Below, piece by piece: positions 56,173 through 64,000 of a stretch of 64,000 nucleotides of DNA (the first letter of the stretch is position 1; each line of letters starts with the position of its first letter). The notes under the pieces were generated by a model, which was given only the letters and a program-made list of their open reading frames with translations, ran no database searches and was not told the origin of the DNA. Origin of the DNA: Aureobasidium sp. EXF-3400 (Eukaryota; Ascomycota; Dothideomycetes; Dothideales; Saccotheciaceae). The translations under genes and the position numbers were made by a program. The stretch lies in NCBI GenBank assembly GCA_024195585.1, contig SWBL01000132.1, positions 1 to 64,000 of the forward strand, read 5' to 3'.

Positions 56173-56877
56173 ATGAAGTCATTTGTCGCAACATCACTGC
56201 TATCAGTGCTGGCTCTTTGCCAGCACACCAAGGCAGCAGCCACCTGCAGTAACTTCACCATCGTAGGCGCCAACAACTACACGAAGCCGTCTCCTATGAC
56301 TTTCGCTGTCAGCCAAGGTGTCGTCTGCAACGGAACTTCTGACTGCCCAGTAGCAGTCGGCGGAGACGTGACTAGCCAACGCACAACAAATCTGACGGAC
56401 TCTACTCCTGATTGGGCTTACCAACTCATCAGTAATGCCACTGGATACCCTTTCAACACAACATTTATCGGTGCAGTAGAGAACACCACATACACGATAA
56501 AACAAGGCACATCTGGATACATCGGCTTCACTCCCACATACAGATGTACGCAAGGCATCCTCTCAGACTGCGATGACAAAAACCTCAACGGCACAGCTGT
56601 GGAAGCATGTACACCATTCGGCTGGGAAGAAGGTATGATCAATGGTACCTTGGCGGCGGTTGCAACATCACCAGAAACTGCGCTGGCCCTGGTCTGCAAT
56701 CCCGCGAACACTAGTCTGGCATCAAGTGGCAACTCTACAAATTTCTGTGTCAACCCGACTAACTCGTCTTCTGGAAACCCGACAGCGCCGGATCTGCATG
56801 CTGGTGCTGGTCTGTCAAGCAGCGTGGGCACGGTGCTGTTCTCGGTTGCGCTGCTTGTCGCAATAATCGGGTTTTAA
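56173..56877 (+). CDS. secreted GPI-anchored-type surface protein
   Basis: 234 residues, ATG at 56173, no intron. A signal peptide (MKSFVATSLLSVLALCQHTKAAA, cleavage near 22-24) is followed by a mature part with eight Cys and a dozen or so N-glycosylation sequons (NFT, NYT, NGT, NLT, NAT, NTT and others). The C-terminus has a Ser/Gly/Asn-rich spacer and a hydrophobic tail (VGTVLFSVALLVAIIGF) with small residues about ten positions earlier, as expected for GPI attachment. It has the layout of a cell-wall or surface glycoprotein of fungi. No enzyme motif is visible. Such proteins often vary quickly between species; a role in adhesion or host contact is only possible, not shown. Confidence 0.82.
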   Translation: MKSFVATSLLSVLALCQHTKAAATCSNFTIVGANNYTKPSPMTFAVSQGVVCNGTSDCPVAVGGDVTSQRTTNLTDSTPDWAYQLISNATGYPFNTTFIGAVENTTYTIKQGTSGYIGFTPTYRCTQGILSDCDDKNLNGTAVEACTPFGWEEGMINGTLAAVATSPETALALVCNPANTSLASSGNSTNFCVNPTNSSSGNPTAPDLHAGAGLSSSVGTVLFSVALLVAIIGF

Positions 56878-58537
56878 ATTGTCAAGTCTCCTGTCCAATA
56901 TACTTGACACATGGACTTGACGGACCTATCGAAAGAACGTTCGGTTGTTGGAGATTATATGCGCTGGTCAGCATACGGGAAATGCTCATGATCAGTCTCG
57001 ACTCTTATAGCAGTAGAGCCTGGTCAACTGCCGATTGGGGCTTGGACGTTCACAAGCCACTCCAACCTAGTATACCGGTACCTTGGACACGGTGATCTGT
57101 GTAAGCGGTTCTTCCGAAAGAAGTCAGCTATACATGTTGAGCCGTCATGTCTGTGACAGCACGTCGCAATGGGTCTAGAATGGTGCTCGGCTGGATGCGA
57201 GAGAGGAAAATCGGCTGGCTGGTTCAGCACTCTCCTCAGCGCAATCTGGAAGATCAGAGGAGTCCATAAATAGCATCAGGCCGAGTCTCAATCTGAAGCA
57301 ATTTCCAAGCTTTCTCACATACCTATGCTTTATATGTTGGCGAGACATAATCATCGAACAGACACCGATGCTGCAACCCAGCCAAGAAAGCGAGTATTCT
57401 TCCAACAGCCTGAATTCAAGCACGCGCGTTTCGATGTATTCGTAGGCTCTGCATCGTGGCGCTCGATGGAAAAGTAGAAGTTGGAAATGGAAGATGATTG
57501 CTCGTCACCCGGACACAATATGTTTCCCGAGGGGCCAAAAGTCGTGTCTCTTCTTCGCTGCTCGATGGCTCTATCACCCTGGCTATCTTTCTCTGCGCAT
57601 CAAAGAACCTGATCACGTCTGAAAATCGGTTAGATGCTGGCGTGAGTTGAACAAATATCCTTTCAATCGTCGATAGATAAGAAGACTGTCTCTAGAGCGT
57701 GATATAGAGAGTAACCAACCTGGATGGCTCTACTTACACAAGCTCGTCCCACACACGCTCCGAAGAACACGGCACATATCAAACGCAACGGCAACTCCCC
57801 GGCATCAAAACTCAGGGATACCGCTGCAGGCATCCAATTAAAACACGATCCGAGCATGTAGACATCTGACCATGGCGCAAGCATGTAATAGCCACATCTA
57901 TGCATGCCCCTCGATGCAGGGAGTGTGGAAGTGTCAGACGCGCCGACCAAAGCTGTGGCAAAAACTCTCAATGTTGAGCCAACAGAACATGTAGAGAGTC
58001 GACGGCAGCGTTTTGTCCTTGCTATCAATCACACCACGAAGGTGGTTGACAGCATCATTCATCGCGTGAACGGATAATCTTCTAACAGCTTCGGCCGAGG
58101 GGGTGCGTCGTTATCTCCGAAAGTCTACCCCTCGATCCGCTCTAGTTTCATCTGTTTCGCGTGGCTTTTGTGTGTGGAACACGGCAGATCTTGTGCGCAT
58201 CACCAAAACCAACGAGCTTCGCGAATCAACAACTACAAAAAACTCGTCTGTGGCCAGGTTTTCTGTTTCATTGGCCCGGTGTCTACATGCGAACACCGTT
58301 TCTGATCCTTCTTGATTGGAAATCATCAGGCGATCCTACTCTACTCGTTGTTTGTCAAGGGCAGCCAATCGTGCATTTCGGTCTTTGCAATCAAGTCGGA
58401 GACCGAAACCCCAGTCCGAGACTAGCCCCCACTCGGTACATAACTTGGTCGCACCTGTCTACCATCAACACCGGTTTTTTCTCACACGGCTCATCCCTTT
58501 TCTTTCTTTCTCGTCTCTGTCCTACACATCCTCAAAG
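56878..58537. other. 1.7-kb intergenic region
   Basis: No supported gene. The last 70 bases before the MFS start codon are T/C-rich, a fungal leader feature. A minus-strand open stretch (57663-58028) has hydrophobic segments but nothing recognisable. Confidence 0.5.
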
Positions 58538-60144
58538 ATGGCGCGTTCAAAATCGTCCAGTGAGAGCCTACCATTGTCATCTTCACCTACCGAAAAAGCT
58601 CCGGTCGTTCCAAACGAGCAAGCTGCGCCAAATCCGGAGGTCGTTGTGAGCAGCAACGAGAAAGACGTCGAGGCCGCCGCACCACAACAACCGCCGCCGA
58701 ACTTCCTTGAAAATATACCCGACGGAGGTCTCCAAGCATGGCTTCAAGTAGCAGCTGGTTGGAGCCTTTTCTTTAACACATGGGGTTAGAATAATCCTGC
58801 AATCGCTTTCGTAACCAAGCTAATCAATTCCGGCATCCAGGAATTCTCAACACTGCTAGTCTACCCGTCCTTGGCAATCCATTAAGCTTAACTAACCAAG
58901 CTTCTTCTAGTTCGGTGTCTTCCAAACGTACTACGAGTCTGGTGTTCTGATACATGCTTCTTCGTCAAACATCTCATGGGTCGGTGCGATCCAGTCGTAC
59001 TGTGTGTTGCTTCTGGGTTTCCTGTCGGGTCCCATCTTCGATCGTGGATACCTTCGACCATTGCTCATCGTTGGATCATTCCTTGTGGTCTTCGGCTTCA
59101 TGATGCTTAGTCTGTGTCATACCTTCTGGCAAGTTCTTCTGGCTCAAGGCTTCTGCATCGGTATCGGTTCGGGACTCTTGTTCGTGCCTGCCGTCGCCAT
59201 CCTTCCAACATACTTCAGAACCAAGCTCGGTCTTGCAGTTGGTCTTGCTGCTTGTGGAAGTTCAATGGGTGGTATTATCTATCCCATTGTGTTCTACAGA
59301 CTGCTCGACCAGATCGGGTTTGGATGGTCTGTTCGAGTATTGGGCTTCCTTGCTTTGGCTACCTTGCTCCTTCCCATCTTCGTCATGAAGCAACGCGTTA
59401 CGCCACCAAAGGCTCGCGCATTGATTGACACAACAGTCTTCAAGGACATCCCTTTCATGCTCTTCGTCATCGGCGCCATGGTAGGATTTATTGGGTTGTA
59501 CACCGTTTTGTTCTACATCTCTTTCTTCGGAGAATCGAAAGGATACACCGATGCCAGCATGTCTTTCTACATCGTTCCTATCCTGAACGCAGCGTCCGTG
59601 TTCGGTCGTACACTGCCCAACGCTCTTTCCGACAAGACTGGCTCTTTCAACATTATCCTTCCTGGTGCAGCCGTCTGCTCTATTCTCATCTTCTGCATGA
59701 TCGCTGTTGATGGTCTAGGCAGCATCGTCGCTCTTGCCGTTCTCTTCGGATTTTTCTCTGGTGTCTTCATTGCATTGCCTCCTGTTTGTCTCGTGGCTTT
59801 GACCGCGGATAAATCCCGAATTGGCAGTAGAATTGGCATGGCCTTCGCTTTTATGGGCTTCGGAACGTTGGCTGGTGTAAGTTCAGTTAAGATGCTACTA
59901 CCACCGAGCTGCGTGAAATTGCGTTGCAGACTCGTGGTTTGAAGTTTTTGCCTTTCAATGAACTCTCGCTGACTTGACATGTCCCCAGGGACCCGGTGGC
60001 GGTGCCATCTTGCAGAACTACGGTCCAAAACTGCAATGGACAGGCTTGTGGATCTACGGTGGTGTTGCCTGTGCTGTTGCCGCAGCAATGTTCACCGTAG
60101 TCAGAATGATGAAGGCTGGAGGCAAACTCATGGTCAAGGTATAA
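58538..60144 (+). CDS. MFS transporter, monocarboxylate (MCT)-type
   Basis: Four exons: 58538-58784, 58841-58854, 58911-59876, 59989-60144, about 460 residues. Exon 2 is only 14 nt and codes with its neighbours for G-I-L-N-T, needed to bridge SLFFNTWG and FGVFQTYYESG as in the family. The intron after it begins GCTAGT, a GC-AG intron with a perfect CTAAC branch site. Motifs: a disordered N-terminus, then PDGGLQAWLQVAAGW (the [D/E]G[G/S][W/F/Y] signature of MCT proteins), SSNISWVGAIQSYCVLL, LSGPIFDRGYLRPLL, and FGTLAGGPGGGAILQNYG in TM11. These carriers move monocarboxylates or other organic acids across the plasma membrane, and fungal members often sit in metabolic clusters. Convergent with the next P450 gene. 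Confidence 0.87.
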
Positions 60145-60301
60145 GGTCAGGAGAATGGGCATTGAAGCTACGCGACCATGAAGCTCAGGACTTCCAAAAA
60201 CTAGTAATTGTAATACCAGATCGATTGTCCAACACGACTCCGAAAGGATAATTCAAACAACCAGTCGTTCTGATGTTCAAGTCCATCTGATCAAGTCTTG
60301 A

Positions 60302-61849
60302 TCACACTCGCCGCTTGAACCGAACCCAACATTCCACTGGTTTCTTCGAAAACCCTTCAGTACACTCCAAGACCTTCTGCTCCAAGACAAGCTCATAACG
60401 TCTGAAGAGCGTCCCCACAATCAACGACAATTCCATCAACGCCACGTTCTGTCCCACACAAGCTCTAGGCCCGTAGCTGAACGGATTGAACGCCATCTTC
60501 TGCCTGCTCGTAAGAATTCCCGGAAGGAAACGGTCTGGATTGAAGATTTCGACATCAGGACCCCAGATACTCGCATCGTGGTGAACAGTATAGCTGGGCA
60601 CACTCAACACTGTTCCAACAGGGAAATGCGTGTCATCAAACCACACGCCAGTAGCCAAAGTCACAATCCTCGGCAGTCCCAGTGCAGAAGTCGAGTGCAA
60701 GCGCATGCCCTCATCAATACAGTGGCGCAAGAACGGCAGGTTCTTGACTTGAGCATGCGTTGCTATAGCATCTGTGTCAGGAATCGCGGCATCCAGTTCT
60801 TGCTGCAGGCGGGGCAGGATCGTGCCTGGTGCGTCCCGCTCGCCGGCTAGGATCCAGTAGATTATTGCACACGAAGTGTTGGATACGGTATCGCTGCCTG
60901 CGATCAACTGCGTGAGTGCTTCTGAGATTAGCTCGTCGCGTTGCATGGGCAAGCCATCGGGGCCTTTGCTTTTGAGAAGCAGGGCGAGAATGTCGTGGCG
61001 CTTGTTCTGCTCTGGCTTTCCTGTGTCATCGAGACGTTTTGATACTGCCATGGAAGCAATCCCATGCAGGTTTCTGACTGACTGCATGCCTTTGGTGAAG
61101 AAAGGGTCAGGCAGGTACTTCGCGAATGGTCGTAAAGAGGGCAACCAACCCAACGTCGATGAAACCTCGCCACGTCGATTCAAAGTCTCTACGCCGCGGG
61201 TAAGGATAACGGGTCCCCCTGGCTCCTGCGCTTCACATTCATCACGTCCTTTCTCGACCATCCCGAACGGAGCTCCAAAAGCCAGATCCCCGATGATGTC
61301 GAACGCGATGTATGTGCACCAGGGCATCATATTCACTCTCGCAAACCCGTTCTCATCTCCTCTGGCCGCAATCTTGTCCAATTGCTTCACCCATCGCTCG
61401 AGGTTCTCTGCCATATGCGACTCAAACGCAACAACAGCGCCCGGCGAGAAAGCGTGAGCGACAATCTTGCGCTTACGGGTATGCTGCGCGCGGTCTCTGG
61501 TATTGAATACACCAGGCACTCCGCTGACAAAAGCTTCGTAAAAGACGTCTTTGAGAAAACCATTGCCGTGTGCGTACACAACTTGGATGCCGCGTTCGTT
61601 TGCGATAGAGATGTGGTTGTAGCCTATCCTGACGAGAGTGCCGTATCTCTTATGTGCGGCGTGCACGGCGGCGTATTTTTGGCCTTTGCGAGAGTGGTGC
61701 GCTACCCATACATTGCTGAATCTCGCTATCAAGGGGCCGGGGATGTGGCGGAGGTGGTTGTATGTCGTGAAGTAAGGAACGATATAGTATAGCACGATCC
61801 ACAGAGGTATAAACATCACGCATAAGAGGAGGTAGTGTGAAAGGTCCAT
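60302..61849 (-). CDS. cytochrome P450 (intronless)
   Basis: 515 residues in one frame, ATG at 61849. A membrane anchor (residues about 5-28) precedes HIPGPLIARFSNVW. P450 motifs: I-helix QLIAGSDTVSNTS (317-321), ExxR as EGMR (380-383), PERF-type FNPDRFLPG (near 436) and the haem loop FSYGPRACVGQNVALMEL with Cys 464. The order and spacing are complete, so the enzyme should be active. It is a benzoate-4-hydroxylase/pisatin-demethylase-type fungal P450 by general feel (DVFYEAFVSGVPGVFNTRDR, HTRKRKIVAHAFS), but the substrate is unknown. It lies between an MCT-type carrier and a flavin monooxygenase gene, suggesting joint action on a small aromatic or amine compound; this is inference. Confidence 0.93.
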   Translation of the reverse strand: MDLSHYLLLCVMFIPLWIVLYYIVPYFTTYNHLRHIPGPLIARFSNVWVAHHSRKGQKYAAVHAAHKRYGTLVRIGYNHISIANERGIQVVYAHGNGFLKDVFYEAFVSGVPGVFNTRDRAQHTRKRKIVAHAFSPGAVVAFESHMAENLERWVKQLDKIAARGDENGFARVNMMPWCTYIAFDIIGDLAFGAPFGMVEKGRDECEAQEPGGPVILTRGVETLNRRGEVSSTLGWLPSLRPFAKYLPDPFFTKGMQSVRNLHGIASMAVSKRLDDTGKPEQNKRHDILALLLKSKGPDGLPMQRDELISEALTQLIAGSDTVSNTSCAIIYWILAGERDAPGTILPRLQQELDAAIPDTDAIATHAQVKNLPFLRHCIDEGMRLHSTSALGLPRIVTLATGVWFDDTHFPVGTVLSVPSYTVHHDASIWGPDVEIFNPDRFLPGILTSRQKMAFNPFSYGPRACVGQNVALMELSLIVGTLFRRYELVLEQKVLECTEGFSKKPVECWVRFKRRV

Positions 61850-62252
61850 ATTGCTACTATTCAGAAGTTCAAGAGGTTGATGATATTCTTGTGTAGACAG
61901 CTACTCGCATTCGAAGTTCCCACGCGGTTTTGTAGTTTTCTGTGCAAGTGTCAGCTGATCAGCTGTATCATGTCAGATCAAGGTGTTTGAGTTGACTTCC
62001 CCACTCTTTGCGTAACTGGTATCAGTCCAAAGTCGGCCGTATCAAGTGGGGTAGAGGAGGGGCAAGTCTGCGACCATCAAGAATCTCGAATGGGGAAACA
62101 CCAAACGAATATCGGTATCTTGCATGTTATACGAAATTGTAAACTAGAAAATCACTCAGGTGTTGTGTATGCAGATGCAAGAATAGTGCTTGACTTGTAG
62201 TCCAACCAGATTGATAGCTTGGACCGAATGGCAGTGCTACAAGACAACCTGA
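61850..62252. other. intergenic region
   Basis: About 400 bp between the P450 start and the 3' end of the flavin monooxygenase gene, both on the minus strand. Holds the P450 promoter; no gene seen. Confidence 0.5.
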
Positions 62253-63755
62253 TTATCCGCTCCAGGTATACTGCCTCGAAGGATGCCATTCTCTAGCTCT
62301 TGGACCTTCGCCATCTTGCAAGTAATTCTCGCGCATAGTGCTTCCGGCATACTTCTCCTGCAAAACTCCTCGTTTCCTCAATTCAGGCCACAAGAACGTG
62401 ACCAGATCCTCAAAAGTGTCCGGTGTGACCGCGTAATTGATGTTGAATCCATCGACTCCTGCCTCCTCAACCCATCGTTCGAGGATGTCCGCTACAGTGG
62501 TCGGACTGCCGATAGCTCGTGGATGAGCGCCTGAGATGGCAAGATGCTCGAGGACGTGCTTCTTCGTCCACTTGAGATCTTTAGTACCAGGAACCGTCTC
62601 CGTCCAAGACGCAATCATGGACTGAATAGCAGGTGCCTTTGTACTAAACGCAAAGTCCTCATCATCGGTGAAAGTAGACAAATCAGTACCCGTCCAACCT
62701 CCAAACAACGCAGCAGTACCCTCAGTATCAGCATACTTTAGATAATCCTCGAATTTGGCTTGGGCCTTTTCGTCGGTTTCATCTACGCAGATGAAAATGC
62801 CTGCGATGAACTTTATGCTGTCTTCAGGTCTGCCGGTTGAGCGAAGCAGGGCTTTGGTTTCAGCGACCACTTTGGCAGTTTTGGCGGGCACGAGACCGGG
62901 AAGGAACATTGCTTCTGCGTGTTTTGCAGCAAAGTCTTTGCCTGCTTTGGATGCGCCTGCTTGTAGCAAGAAAGGCGTACGCTGAGGCGAAGGATCCACA
63001 ATATTGGGACCTGCCGATTTGAAGTATTTGCTATTTTCGATTAGTCCAGCTCGTTGCAACATGATACACCGCACTTACCCTTCATGGTTGATCTTTCTGA
63101 CTTTATCTGGGTTTGTCCAGACACCAGTCTCTTTATCCGCCTCGACAGCAGTATCTTGCCAACTGCCCTCCAGCAGTTTGTAGAACACATCCATGAACTC
63201 GTCAGCAATTCTATAGCGCTCATCATGCTCTATGTTACCCTCCAAACCATAAGACTTTGCCGCGCTTTCCAGATAACTAGTAACGATATTCCAACCAACC
63301 CTACCGTTTGTAACTTGATCCAGCGTCGAAAACTTCCTCGCCAAAGCATAAGGATGCTCATAAGTGGTAGAGGCCGTGATACCGAAAGATAGATTCTTCG
63401 TCGCGTACGCCAAAGCAGACACCAACAAATCAATCTGGAGGATGGGAATCTGGGCGCCACTGCTGAGAGCGGCGTCATTGCTGCTCTGATATACGTCGTA
63501 GATGCCGAGTACGTCCGCGAAAAAGATGCCGTGGAAGTGGTTTTCATCCAGGAATTTTGCGAGCTTGACCCAATGGTCTAGTGTTTGTTTCTGCTGCGAA
63601 GGATGTCTCCAGAGACCTTACATATGCTTTAGTGATAGTGAGCAGATCGGTCAGTGCCGGCGCATACCTGGTGCGAGGTGTCCTGGTGCAGTCATGGCGA
63701 AGGCGTTCATGATCCATGGCTTTTTGGCCTTGTCAGTGTTGTCTTGAGAAGCCAT
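62253..63755 (-). CDS. FMN-dependent luciferase-like monooxygenase (NtaA/SnaA/DszA family)
   Basis: Exons 63755-63668, 63616-63079 and 63030-62253, with introns of 51 nt (GTATGC) and 48 nt (GTAAGT), about 467 residues. The start (MASQDNTDKAKKPWIMNAFAMTAPGHLAPG then LWRHP after splicing) is the family hallmark. Further marks are the FFADVLGIYDVY strand, ITASTTYEHPYALARKFSTLDQVTNGRVGWNIVTSYLESAAKSYG, which forms the flavin-binding core, and SPQRTPFLLQAGASKAGKDFAAKHAEAMFL, all in the usual order. These enzymes use FMNH2 from a separate reductase to oxidise chelators (nitrilotriacetate), sulfur heterocycles or related small molecules. No partner reductase is seen in the window. Substrate not predictable. 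Confidence 0.92.
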
Positions 63756-64000
63756 AGTTTAAGCGATTCTTCGATTTCCAATCTGTCTAAAATAAGCTGC
63801 AACTGTCGAAGGTGGTTGGGTTGTAGTGCGTAAAAGACAGTTATATGTTCGACTTTCGGATATGGTGGAGATAAGAAATATTGCGTGCTCGCACATCACA
63901 AGCACGCATCCTCACAACCCCCTCCCTTGAACAGTTTGTTTCCTGTGTTAGTCTCTCAACACTTTCATTGTTGTTTATGTCCGGTTGTTCGATCTGGGCA
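63756..64000. other. upstream region of the flavin monooxygenase gene
   Basis: Likely promoter. No gene recognised before the window ends. Confidence 0.4.

Noticed and set aside
57663..58028. Minus-strand frame of 121 residues with hydrophobic parts
   Set aside because: No recognisable motif or splice partners and an unremarkable length for chance; not enough to call a gene.

Overview
The window is nuclear DNA of a filamentous ascomycete. Genes are compact, with short introns (mostly 45-75 nt) carrying GTAAGT-type donors, CTAAC/CTGAC branch sites and AG acceptors. The proteins include fungal-specific families: Pet127, the HIR subunit Hir3, Chs5-Arf1-binding ChAPs, fungal P450s, a monocarboxylate-type MFS carrier and a sterol-glucosyltransferase-like enzyme. 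A Dothideomycete is my best guess, but no rRNA or marker settles it. There is no sign of virus, plasmid or CRISPR.

1-12,800 holds housekeeping genes: the 3' end of ribosomal protein uL4, a DUF1749 alpha/beta hydrolase, a tandem pair of small unrecognised membrane proteins, the decapping subunit Dcp1, mitochondrial Pet127 and a 1,310-aa PH plus leucine-rich-repeat protein. 13,550-18,300 is more accessory: an intron-containing tRNA-Ser(CGA), an AT-rich island, a 21-bp minisatellite, a P-loop GTPase with no clear start, and an F-box protein. 18,800-34,300 returns to core functions: Brf1 of TFIIIB, a decayed gene built from GATA-finger-like modules, a three-exon acidic nuclear-type protein, Hir3, and a ChAPs family member divergent from it.

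34,300-64,000 is accessory. Genes are separated by 0.3-2 kb gaps. They are two P450s, a large glycosylated membrane protein, a class V PLP enzyme beside a DHA2-type MFS pump, a secreted zinc metalloprotease, an unknown 266-aa protein, a cyanamide-hydratase-like HD protein, a frameshifted sterol-glucosyltransferase-like gene, a GNAT acetyltransferase, a GPI-anchored-type surface protein, an MCT-type MFS transporter, and an FMN-dependent monooxygenase of the NtaA/DszA type. The last ~5.5 kb (MFS + P450 + flavin monooxygenase) looks like a small catabolic or detoxification neighbourhood; that is inference.

The most notable signals are decay or odd splicing. A 10-bp tandem duplication breaks the glucosyltransferase. 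An in-frame TAG sits directly on a splice donor of the metalloprotease, upstream of another coding-like exon. Two introns appear to be GC-AG, one next to a 14-nt microexon. A frameshift lies inside the GATA-like repeat gene. The tandem small-membrane-protein pair matches no family I know.
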